Shown here: piece by piece, positions 52,758 through 59,978 of the stretch
Position numbering within the stretch: position 1 is the stretch's first letter
Layout: each line of letters opens with the position of its first letter
From: Acidobacteriota bacterium
Lineage (GTDB): Bacteria; Acidobacteriota; UBA6911; RPQK01; JAJDTT01
Direction: 5' to 3'
Length of the DNA: 64,000 nt
Assembly: GCA_028874215.1 (NCBI GenBank)
Contig: JAPPLF010000003.1
Location: forward strand, 25,813 to 89,812
Translations under genes and position numbers: made by a program
Notes under the pieces: generated by a model
Seen by the model: the letters and a program-made list of their open reading frames with translations, nothing else
Database searches by the model: none
Told to the model about the DNA's origin: nothing

Positions 52758-52763
52758 TAGACT
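52758..52763 (+). promoter_or_regulatory. Candidate -10 element TAGACT
   Basis: GTAGTAGACT ends 12 nt before the ATG at 52776; the mRNA leader would be only a few bases. Confidence 0.5.
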
Positions 52764-52775
52764 GGTCGCCGGGAA

Positions 52776-55274
52776 ATGCGGTCCTTGGGCGCCCTGAAAA
52801 CCATCTATCCCCCGGAGCGGGTCCTTTCGGGTCCGGCCCAGGTGGCCCCCTATGAATCGGATGCGCTGACGGCGTTTCGGGAGCGGCCGTTGGCCGTGGT
52901 CCTGGCCGAGTCGCAGGAGGAGGTGATCGAGACGGTCCGCCTCTGCCACCGGGAGAACCTGCCCTTCGTGGCGCGAGGCAGCGGCACCAGCCTCTCGGGG
53001 GGATCGCTGCCGATCCGGGAGGGCATCATCATCGGACTCAACCGCCTGAACCGGGTCCTGGAGCTGGACCCGGCGGAGCGGTGCGCCGTGGTGGAGCCGG
53101 GAGTCATCAACCTGGACCTGAGCACGCTGGGCGCTCCCCACGGGCTCTACTACGCTCCCGACCCCTCGAGCCAATCCATCTGCACCATCGGCGGGAACGT
53201 GGCCTTCAACTCGGGCGGCGCCCATTGCCTCCGCCACGGCATGACCAGCAACCATGTCCTGGGGCTGAAGGCGGTGCTGCCTGACGGCGCCGTGGTGGAG
53301 CTGGGGAGCAAGAGCCTGGAAGGGGTGGGACCGGACCTCACCGGGTTCTTCGTGGGTTCGGAGGGGCTCTTCGGCATCGCTCTGGAGATCACGGTCCGGC
53401 TCATCCCCAAGCCCGAGTCGTACAAGACGATCCTCGCCGCCTACAACAGCCTGGAAGCTGCCGGTGACGCCGTGGCCCGGGTGGTGGCCACGGGACTCCT
53501 TCCGGGCGCCATGGAGATCATGGACCATCTGGCCATCGAAGCGGCGGAGGCCGCCGTCCACGCCGGTTACCCGCAGGAGGCCACCGCCCTTCTCATCGTG
53601 GAACTGGAAGGAGAAGCCGCCGAGGTGGAGGCCGAGTTCCAGCTCCTGGAGCCGGTGATTCGCGCTTCCGGCGCCTTCGAGATCCGCGTCGCCCGGGACG
53701 AGGGAGAACGATTGCGGATCTGGAAGGGACGCAAGAGCGCGTTCTCGGCGGTGGGACGGCTCAGCCCCGACTACATCGTCCAGGACGGTGTGGTCCCCCG
53801 GAAGCAACTGGGCTCGGCCCTGGCTGAAATCGAGATGCTGGGACGGAAGCATGGGATCCGGGTGGCCAACGTCTTTCACGCCGGAGACGGCAATCTCCAT
53901 CCCCTGATCCTGTTCGACGGCACCGAGGCGGGCGCATTGGAAAAGGCGGAGGAACTGGCCGGTGACATCCTGCAGATGTGCATTCGCAGGGGCGGCTCCA
54001 TCACCGGAGAGCACGGAGTGGGCATGGAGAAGCGCGAATACCTGGCCCACATGTTCGCACCGACCGATATGGAGGTCATGAAGCGGATGCGGCGGTCCAT
54101 CGATCCGCTGGAAATCGCCAACCGGCGCAAGATGTTCCCCGACGAGAACGGGCATGGGCGGGTGTCCGCGTCCGAGATCACGCGTTCGGGCAATGGTGCT
54201 GGGACGACGTTGCGGCCCGGGTCGTTCCGTGAGGTGCAGCAGGCCGTCGCGGATCACGCGCGCATCCGGCCGCGCGGCGGTGGCACCAAGCCGGCTCTCT
54301 CCCGGCCGTCCGCGGGAATTGCCTCTCTGGAGCTGAGCGGCTTGTCCGGCATCGTGGAGTACGAACCGGAGGAGTACACCTTTACGGCTCTGGCGGGGAC
54401 CCCGGTGGCCCAGGTCCGGGAGAGATTGGCTCGAGAAGGACAGTACCTGCCCTTCGATCCGGTGTTGGTGCGGGCCGGAGCCACACTCGGCGGGACGGTG
54501 GCGGCGGGGACCGGCGGCTCGGGGCGTTACCGCTACGGCGGCATCCGGGATTTTCTCCTGGGAGTCCGTTTCGTCAGCGGCCGCGCCGAGCTGGTGCGAG
54601 GCGGCAGCCGCGTGGTCAAGAACGCCGCCGGCTTCGATCTTCCCAAGCTCATGGTCGGCAGTCTGGGACGACTGGGAATTCTGGTGGAAATGACGTTCAA
54701 GGTCTTTCCTCTTGCGCGGCGCTGGTTGACCTTGGAGGCGGCGCTGCCGAGCCTCCGGGAGGCGCTGGAGGCCATACGGCGCCTGCGGGCCGCTCCCCTG
54801 GATCTGGCGGCCGTTGACCTGGAGCCTCCCGGGCGGCTGTTGGTGCGGGTGGGAGGCCGGAGGGAGTCGGTCGGCGCCCGGTTGGAACGGGTTCGAGAGT
54901 TGGTGGGTCACGGCGCCCAACTGCAGGGGCAGGAGGAGCGTGACCACTGGGATGCGGACCGGGAATTTGACTGGGCGCCTCCCGATTGGAACCTGATGAA
55001 GGTGCCCATGACCACGGGCCGGATCGCCGAGTTGGAAGAGAACCTGAGGTCCATTCCCTGCCGGACGCGCTACTGTGCCGGCGGGAGCTTGGCTTGGCTG
55101 GCCTGGCCGGGTCCAATGGACCCCGTGGACCGGGCGTTGGGCCATTTGGATCTCACCGGACTCGTGATCCGGGGAAACGGAGACACGGCCCGCCCGGGCC
55201 GTACCCAGGACCGGGTCTTCTCCAAGAGGATTCAGGACGCGCTCGATCCGGACGGGCGTTTTTCGGAGGCATAG
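52776..55274 (+). CDS. glcD: Glycolate oxidase, fused GlcD-GlcE subunits
   Basis: An 832-residue fusion of two FAD-type subunits that are separate in E. coli. Residues 1 to about 455 are GlcD: a PCMH FAD domain with [10 protein letters not shown] at 68-76 and a FAD-oxidase C domain with [12 protein letters not shown] near 370 and GEHGVGMEK near 411. After a short linker, residues about 465-832 are Glc[16 protein letters not shown] near 495, [18 protein letters not shown], and [18 protein letters not shown] near the end. The single frame is continuous through the junction. Converts glycolate to glyoxylate with GlcF. Stop abuts the GTG start of glcF. Confidence 0.9.
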   Translation: MRSLGALKTIYPPERVLSGPAQVAPYESDALTAFRERPLAVVLAESQEEVIETVRLCHRENLPFVARGSGTSLSGGSLPIREGIIIGLNRLNRVLELDPAERCAVVEPGVINLDLSTLGAPHGLYYAPDPSSQSICTIGGNVAFNSGGAHCLRHGMTSNHVLGLKAVLPDGAVVELGSKSLEGVGPDLTGFFVGSEGLFGIALEITVRLIPKPESYKTILAAYNSLEAAGDAVARVVATGLLPGAMEIMDHLAIEAAEAAVHAGYPQEATALLIVELEGEAAEVEAEFQLLEPVIRASGAFEIRVARDEGERLRIWKGRKSAFSAVGRLSPDYIVQDGVVPRKQLGSALAEIEMLGRKHGIRVANVFHAGDGNLHPLILFDGTEAGALEKAEELAGDILQMCIRRGGSITGEHGVGMEKREYLAHMFAPTDMEVMKRMRRSIDPLEIANRRKMFPDENGHGRVSASEITRSGNGAGTTLRPGSFREVQQAVADHARIRPRGGGTKPALSRPSAGIASLELSGLSGIVEYEPEEYTFTALAGTPVAQVRERLAREGQYLPFDPVLVRAGATLGGTVAAGTGGSGRYRYGGIRDFLLGVRFVSGRAELVRGGSRVVKNAAGFDLPKLMVGSLGRLGILVEMTFKVFPLARRWLTLEAALPSLREALEAIRRLRAAPLDLAAVDLEPPGRLLVRVGGRRESVGARLERVRELVGHGAQLQGQEERDHWDADREFDWAPPDWNLMKVPMTTGRIAELEENLRSIPCRTRYCAGGSLAWLAWPGPMDPVDRALGHLDLTGLVIRGNGDTARPGRTQDRVFSKRIQDALDPDGRFSEA

Positions 55275-56537
55275 GTGCAACACAGCATTGAGCCGGAACG
55301 GTTCGGACCCCAGGGCGATGCCATGGCCCACCAGGTGAAGACGTGCGTGCACTGCGGCTTCTGCCTGCCCGTCTGTCCCACCTACAAGGACCTGGGACAG
55401 GAGATGGACTCTCCCCGCGGCCGTATCCTGCTCATGAAGGAAATGCTGGAGGGGAGCCTCGAAATCGAGGCAGGCCTCCCCTACGTGGACAAGTGCCTGG
55501 GTTGCATGGCGTGCGTCACCGCCTGCCCCTCGGGCGTCGAGTACGGTGAACTGCTGACCCCCTTTCGGGCGCTGGCCCGAAACCAGGTCAAGGGAACGCT
55601 GCTGGATCGTCTCACCCGCCTCGGCTTTCGGCTCCTGCTGCCCTATCCACGGCGGTTCCGGGCCGCCGCGGCTCTGGGCCGACTGGCACGGCCGTTCACC
55701 GGGATGCTGCCGGAGCGGATGGCGGCCATGTTGGAGTTGCTGCCCCGGAAACTGCCGTCGTCTGCTTCCCTGCCGTCCGTCTATCCCGCCATCGGAAGCC
55801 GCAGGGCTCGTGTTGCTCTGTTGTCGGGGTGCGTGCAGCAGGTGCTGTCGCCGGACATCAACTGGGCAACGCTGCGGGTTCTGGCTCGAAACGGCGTCGA
55901 GGTGATCGTCCCGGCTGAACAGGGGTGCTGCGGCGCACTGGCGCTGCACACCGGGGACGCCGACCACGCCCGGCGCCTGGCGGTCCGCAACTTCGACGCC
56001 ATTCCCAACGACGTGGACGCCGTCATCACCAACGCCGCCGGCTGCGGTTCCGGCATCAAGGAGTATCCGCTCCTTTTCCGGGGGGATGGACGGGAGGAGA
56101 AGGCCCGCCGCTTTTCAACTCGCGTCCAGGACGTCAGCGAGTTCCTGGACAATCTCGGCTTGAAACGGGAACCTCCGCCGCTGCCGTCGGCCATGAAGGT
56201 CGCCTATCACGACGCCTGCCACCTGGCCCACGCGCAGGGTATCCGGTCGGCACCGCGAAAGCTCCTGGGACGGATTCCGAATCTTACCCTGATGGAGCTG
56301 ATGGACGGCGAAACCTGCTGCGGCTCCGCGGGGACCTACAATCTGGAACAGCCGGAGATCGCAAACCGCTTGGGCGCAAACAAGGCGGCCGTCATAGAGC
56401 GAGTCCAGCCGGATGCCGTGGCCGCCGGGAACGTCGGCTGCCTGATGCAGATCGAAAGCCACCTGCGGCGCCTGAACAGTACGCTACCTGTGCTCCACAC
56501 GGTCGAGCTGCTGGATCGAGCTTACGAATCGGTATGA
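55275..56537 (+). CDS. glcF: Glycolate oxidase iron-sulfur subunit
   Basis: A 420-residue subunit with two 4Fe-4S ferredoxin motifs: Cys24, 27, 30, 34 (CVHCGFCLPVC) and Cys74, 77, 80, 84 (CLGCMACVTAC). Two CCG domains follow (PAEQGCCGALALHTGD and MDGETCCGSAGTYNLEQ). It passes electrons from GlcDE to the respiratory chain. Start is GTG at 55275, directly behind the GlcDE stop. Confidence 0.92.
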   Translation: MQHSIEPERFGPQGDAMAHQVKTCVHCGFCLPVCPTYKDLGQEMDSPRGRILLMKEMLEGSLEIEAGLPYVDKCLGCMACVTACPSGVEYGELLTPFRALARNQVKGTLLDRLTRLGFRLLLPYPRRFRAAAALGRLARPFTGMLPERMAAMLELLPRKLPSSASLPSVYPAIGSRRARVALLSGCVQQVLSPDINWATLRVLARNGVEVIVPAEQGCCGALALHTGDADHARRLAVRNFDAIPNDVDAVITNAAGCGSGIKEYPLLFRGDGREEKARRFSTRVQDVSEFLDNLGLKREPPPLPSAMKVAYHDACHLAHAQGIRSAPRKLLGRIPNLTLMELMDGETCCGSAGTYNLEQPEIANRLGANKAAVIERVQPDAVAAGNVGCLMQIESHLRRLNSTLPVLHTVELLDRAYESV

Positions 56538-56602
56538 CTCAGCGGCTGCGTCGGATCCGACACCTGTCAGAGTGGCTGATTGCCGGGGAAAAGGAAGAAG
56601 GG

Positions 56603-57004
56603 TCACGCTGCGGTGCCGGGTCCGCTCCCGGCGAAAGACTTCCGCAGCAGGTCGAGAGTTCCGTCGATCCGTCCCATGCGGTCCCGCAGGTCGCTGTACC
56701 GGGACTCCAAGCCGTCGATCCTCACGGTCAAGCGAGTCTCCACGCCATCCATTCTCTCAGTCAAGCGGGTCTCGACTTGGTCGATTCTCCCAGTCAAGCG
56801 AGTCTCGACTTCGTCGATTCTCCCGGTCAAGCGAGTCTCCAACCGGTCCATCCGGGACTCCATATCCACGCGCTGGTTGCGAATCGTTCGGGCCGTGAAA
56901 AGGAACCCCAATATCACGATGGCGGGGGTGAACCACTGGGCAAGAGCCGGGGTGAACCACTGGGCAAGAGCCGGGGTGAACCACTGGGCAAGTTCGGTCA
57001 ACAT
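56603..57004 (-). CDS. Repeat-rich coiled-coil membrane protein (hendecad type)
   Basis: A 133-residue protein. Residues 4-27 are three exact-type copies of an octapeptide A-L-A-Q-W-F-T-P (first copy begins with Glu). Residues about 28-41 (AIVILGFLFTARTI) form a short membrane segment. Residues 51-105 are five 11-residue repeats of the form R-I/M-D-x-V/L-E-T-R-L-T-x, hendecads expected to form a right-handed coiled coil. Start ATG 57004 with AGGAACCG upstream. No family recognised; function unknown. A degenerate copy of its N-terminus lies at 58631-58687. Confidence 0.65.
   Translation of the reverse strand: MLTELAQWFTPALAQWFTPALAQWFTPAIVILGFLFTARTIRNQRVDMESRMDRLETRLTGRIDEVETRLTGRIDQVETRLTERMDGVETRLTVRIDGLESRYSDLRDRMGRIDGTLDLLRKSFAGSGPGTAA
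56690..56854. repeat. Five 33-bp tandem repeats encoding hendecads
   Basis: Tandem 33-bp units in the coding strand of the gene at 56603-57004, each encoding an 11-residue coiled-coil unit; units share CGAGTCTCGACT-type stretches. Confidence 0.85.
56924..56995. repeat. Three 24-bp tandem repeats
   Basis: Three near-perfect 24-bp units (core GGTGAACCACTGGGCAAG) encoding the octapeptide repeat. The sharp identity suggests recent slippage or expansion. Confidence 0.9.
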
Positions 57005-57127
57005 CGGTTCCTCATGTTATCACGTCCCCATTTGACCGGAATCGTCGGCCACCACGATTCTCCGGGCCAGCCCCTACGGAACCGGTTATGTTCTGGTCCG
57101 AGGCTGGTCGCCCTCTCCTGAGCTTTT

Positions 57128-57205
57128 TTCGGTCCCTCTATAACCGTAACGCTTCAATCGCAGAATCTGCGACGATTCCGGCCAAAAAGGGCTACCCGAA
57201 AGGCT
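57128..57205. repeat. 80-bp direct repeat, left copy
   Basis: Shares about 80% identity with 59864-59943: TTCGGTCCCTC, GTAACGCTTCA and GAATCT in the same order, then a decayed AAAAA-GGGC...CCCG...AGGCT corresponding to the right copy's terminator. It lies 75 bp upstream of the subtilase start. Confidence 0.7.
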
Positions 57206-57280
57206 CGAGTCGGGGACAGTCGCTTTATTGCCCTCGGTGCCCTCCAAAGGCACAGACCCAACACACAGAGGAGTTCAGAC

Positions 57281-58504
57281 ATGACAAGCTACGTCATTTT
57301 GAAAGATGCCAATGCGGGACGGCGGCGGAGTTGGTTCGAGAGTCGGCAGCACGTAAGCGGAGTGCCGTCCCCCGGCGGGATGTCGACGATGTCCGGGGAC
57401 ATGCCGCCCGAACCGGAAGTGAGCGTGGAGGACCTGGAACCGCAAGACCTGCGGGAAGCGGCTCGTGACCCGGGCATTCTGGATTTGGCGCGGACCATGC
57501 CGACACGCTTGATTGAACCGATGGCATCGGCTGCCGCCGTAACGGCCGGACCGACTTGGGGGATTCAAGCCGTAGGGGCTGACAACAGCTCCGCCGACGG
57601 CCGCGACGTTCTGGTCTGTGTTCTGGACACCGGCATTGACGCCGGCCACCAGGCCTTTGCGGGGGTCGATCTGGTCCAACGGGACTTTACAGGAAAGGGC
57701 AATGGAGACGTCCAGGGCCACGGCACCCATTGTGCGGGAACGGTGTTCGGACGCGACGTGGACGGAACGCGTATCGGCGTGGCGCCGGGCGTGAGCCGGG
57801 CTTTGATCGGCAAGGTGTTGGACGATAAAGGTGGGGGCGAATCGGACATGCTGTTCAACGTGATCCTTTGGGCGTCCTCCCTGAATGCAAAAGTGCTCTC
57901 CATGTCACTCGGCCTCGATTTTCCCGGCCTGAGCAAAAAGCTGGCCGCTCGGGGATATCCGGTGGACCTGGCGACCTCCATCGCACTGGAGGGATTCCGG
58001 GCCAATCTGCGGGTCTTTGACAACCTGATGGATTTGATTGCAGCCAGGGCGGCATTCAATGGCGGCATCGTCATCGTTGCGGCCTCGGGCAACGAGAGCA
58101 AGCGCCAGAAGAATCCGAAGTACGAGGTCAGCGCATCTGTGCCGGCGGCAGCCAAGGGCATTGTGTCGGTGGGGGCACTCGGGGAAACCAGCGGCGGGTT
58201 GAACGTGGCCGATTTTTCCAACACCAACCCGATGCTGAGCGCCCCCGGTGTCAATGTGGTGTCAGCGAAGGCCGGAGGCGGACTCGCGGCACTCAATGGC
58301 ACTTCCATGGCCTGTCCGCATGCCGCCGGTGTCGCGGCGCAGTGGTGGCAGAGCCTGAAGGAGGATGCCGCCATCCCGGTGACCGCGAGCGCAGTGGTGA
58401 CCCGCATGCGCGCAAGCTGCCGGACCGATGTATTCCGAACCGGTGTTGACGTGCTGGACCGCGGTGACGGCTTGGTTCAGTCGCCTGTTGCATCTGGTGC
58501 CTGA
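57281..58504 (+). CDS. Subtilisin-like serine protease (S8), no export signal
   Basis: A 407-residue subtilase. Catalytic triad is visible: Asp116 in VLDTGIDAG, His147 in GHGTHCAG, Ser342 in NGTSMACPHAAG; oxyanion Asn271 lies in AASGNES. The first about 100 residues are a possible pro-region (MTSYVILKDANAGRRRSW) without a signal peptide, so the protein may be cytoplasmic, or exported by another route. GAGGAG near 57270 serves as ribosome site. It sits inside the accessory patch between direct repeats, beside toxin-like small genes, a setting seen for proteases in defence or contact systems, though no partner is recognisable here. Confidence 0.88.
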   Translation: MTSYVILKDANAGRRRSWFESRQHVSGVPSPGGMSTMSGDMPPEPEVSVEDLEPQDLREAARDPGILDLARTMPTRLIEPMASAAAVTAGPTWGIQAVGADNSSADGRDVLVCVLDTGIDAGHQAFAGVDLVQRDFTGKGNGDVQGHGTHCAGTVFGRDVDGTRIGVAPGVSRALIGKVLDDKGGGESDMLFNVILWASSLNAKVLSMSLGLDFPGLSKKLAARGYPVDLATSIALEGFRANLRVFDNLMDLIAARAAFNGGIVIVAASGNESKRQKNPKYEVSASVPAAAKGIVSVGALGETSGGLNVADFSNTNPMLSAPGVNVVSAKAGGGLAALNGTSMACPHAAGVAAQWWQSLKEDAAIPVTASAVVTRMRASCRTDVFRTGVDVLDRGDGLVQSPVASGA

Positions 58505-58630
58505 GTGGACACCCGTGTAAGGTCGGCTCCGGAGACGTGTGTCCATTCAAATGATGAGTGTAAGGCCAGCCGCTCCATTGGGGCTGGTTTTTGCCGAGTC
58601 CCGCCGTCCCAACGTGCGTCCGGCACCGCC

Positions 58631-58687
58631 GGGTGTCAAGAGGAACCTCAAGATCACGATGGTGGGCGTGATCCACCGGGCATGTTC
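58631..58687 (-). pseudogene. Decayed copy of coiled-coil membrane protein N-terminus
   Basis: Minus-strand translation gives EHARWITPTIVILRFLLTP, matching ELAQWFTPAIVILGFLFTA of the protein at 56603-57004 in 12 of 19 positions. The frame has no start upstream and the match ends after the membrane segment; the coiled-coil part is not found. A remnant of a second gene copy. Confidence 0.65.
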
Positions 58688-58787
58688 ACTCGGTGTCGGC
58701 TTCCGGCAATGATTTCGAGCGCCGAACCGATCCCTTTCGCGCGAAACAAGCCCATTATGTCGAGATACAAGGAATTGTACTGACTGG

Positions 58788-58994
58788 TTACACGCCTACT
58801 TTAGGCTGATGCACGAAGGCGAAATCCCGGATGTTGGCATACTCTACCGCGTGCTCAATCGTCATGGAGACCAGGTTTTCATTCTCGTCCAGGTCCAAGT
58901 AGATGTTTTCAGACACCTCTCGAGTCTCGGCGATCTGTTCCGAGGTGAATTCAATAAGAGCGGTGTCGGTGTCTTCAAAGTAATTGATCTTCAT
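58788..58994 (-). CDS. DUF2283 protein, probable antitoxin partner
   Basis: A 68-residue protein of the DUF2283 type (MKINYFEDTDTALIEFTSEQ, YLDLDENENLVSMTIEHA). Its ATG overlaps the stop of the upstream DUF4258 gene (ATGA), and AAGGA precedes it. Pairs of these two families are widely annotated as putative toxin-antitoxin modules. The local sequence is noticeably richer in A+T than the surrounding chromosome. Confidence 0.75.
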   Translation of the reverse strand: MKINYFEDTDTALIEFTSEQIAETREVSENIYLDLDENENLVSMTIEHAVEYANIRDFAFVHQPKVGV

Positions 58995-59236
58995 TGCCTT
59001 TTCCTTCTTGCATATCCTCGGTCGAAGAAAGCATTGTGAACCGTAACCCCGTCTTCAAGCAGGATGACTCGTAGAAAGGCTCTCTTTTCTTGCACCCAGA
59101 CCCACTTTCTGATTCTTCCGTCAGTTTGAAAGGCCTCCTCCACTGGATCGCGCATGGCGGCGAGAATCCATTTTTTTCGAATCTCCCGTCGATCCGGCCG
59201 CCTTCGACTGTGGTCGAAGTAAAGGGTGGTTTTCAT
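58991..59236 (-). CDS. DUF4258 protein, probable toxin partner
   Basis: An 81-residue basic protein with the DUF4258 pattern: TTLYFDHSRRRPDRREIRKKWI, IRKWVWVQEKRAFLRVILLEDGVTVHNAFFD. DUF4258 proteins are small toxin-like partners of DUF2283. The ATG at 59236 is preferred over an upstream frame that lacks similarity. It is translationally coupled to the DUF2283 gene. Confidence 0.72.
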   Translation of the reverse strand: MKTTLYFDHSRRRPDRREIRKKWILAAMRDPVEEAFQTDGRIRKWVWVQEKRAFLRVILLEDGVTVHNAFFDRGYARRKRQ

Positions 59237-59602
59237 CGCGATCTGAATACGCAACCAACAAGTCGCGCCCATCGAGTTGATCGTAGAGCACTTTCACAAG
59301 CATCGAATTCGAGACCGGTGTCACCTCGTCGCACACCCGATCCTAGAGAAACTCCCTCGGCCAAACTTTCCGCTCCGCCCACCCGGTACGGTTTCGCTCG
59401 ACCGATGCGTTTTCGCATTGTATCCCACCGAGAAAACGTTCGTCCTGGCCACCGACCGCGGGCGGGAGGCTACCTCGGTACGCTGGCAGCCCTCGGCACC
59501 TCCTTGGAGAAAGCGGTGAGAACCGAGATGGGGACGGTCACTTTCTTCCCCACGTGAGAAGGAGACAGTCGTCTTCTTTCTGTTCCTGGGTAAAGGGCAG
59601 GG
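59237..59602. other. Gene-poor region upstream of the DUF4258 gene
   Basis: About 365 bp. No protein family recognised in any frame; the frames present have no ribosome site and no similarity among themselves. It probably holds the promoter of the DUF4258/DUF2283 pair, and perhaps debris of older genes. Confidence 0.4.
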
Positions 59603-59767
59603 CTAGCGACGATCGGCGAGTAGAGCGGCCTCGATTCGCTGGTTCACAGTTCCGATTTCGGAGTCAATCTTGGCGCTGAGCTCACGACGGGTTCCATCTA
59701 CCATTTTCCAGACTCCAATCAGAATTCCTATGGCGGAAAGGATTGTGGCAATGACTTCCGGGCTCAT
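59603..59767 (-). CDS. Small membrane protein, 54 residues
   Basis: A 54-residue protein. The ATG at 59767 has GGAGGGG 3 nt upstream. Translation: MSPEVIATILSAIGILIGVW followed by KMVDGTRRELSAKIDSEIGT and VNQRIEAALLADRR. The first about 20 residues are a membrane helix; the rest is a short amphipathic coil. Same anchor-plus-coil plan as 56603-57004 but much shorter. No family known. Confidence 0.55.
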   Translation of the reverse strand: MSPEVIATILSAIGILIGVWKMVDGTRRELSAKIDSEIGTVNQRIEAALLADRR

Positions 59768-59863
59768 GAACCCCTCCTCTTACGGTTTCTCATAAGCAAG
59801 TCTGCAACTCTAGAGACAATCACTTCCATGTTGGCAGAAAAGGGTCGTTGCTCCTTCATTTAA

Positions 59864-59943
59864 TTCGGTCCCTCGATGACTGTAACGCTTCAGCGACGGA
59901 ATCTACGCTGCTTGCGGCAAAAAAAAGGGCCAGCCCGGAGGCT
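59864..59943. repeat. 80-bp direct repeat, right copy
   Basis: Right partner of 57128-57205. It includes the intact terminator of the receptor gene, whereas the left copy holds a decayed version. The 2.7 kb between them carry the subtilase and small accessory genes. Confidence 0.7.
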
Positions 59944-59953
59944 GGCCCTTTTT
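59919..59953 (-). terminator. Intrinsic terminator of the Oar-type receptor gene
   Basis: Perfect 9-bp stem GGGCCAGCC/GGCTGGCCC with a four-base loop, followed on the minus strand by eight T residues, 31 bp past the receptor stop codon. T5 on the other strand makes it potentially bidirectional. Confidence 0.9.
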
Positions 59954-59978
59954 CGATCGCTAGATCTTGCTTGGATCG

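Noticed and set aside
52710-55967. A 1085-codon minus-strand open frame opposite the glycolate oxidase genes
   Set aside because: It mirrors glcDE/glcF codon structure in GC-rich DNA, has no domain resemblance, and the sense frames carry clear FAD and Fe-S motifs.
56924-56995. Possible CRISPR array from the 24-bp repeats
   Set aside because: The repeats are contiguous with no spacers and encode an in-frame octapeptide.
59090-59557. A 155-codon plus-strand frame over the DUF4258 gene and its upstream region
   Set aside because: It is antisense to the recognised DUF4258 protein at its start and shows no family pattern beyond it.
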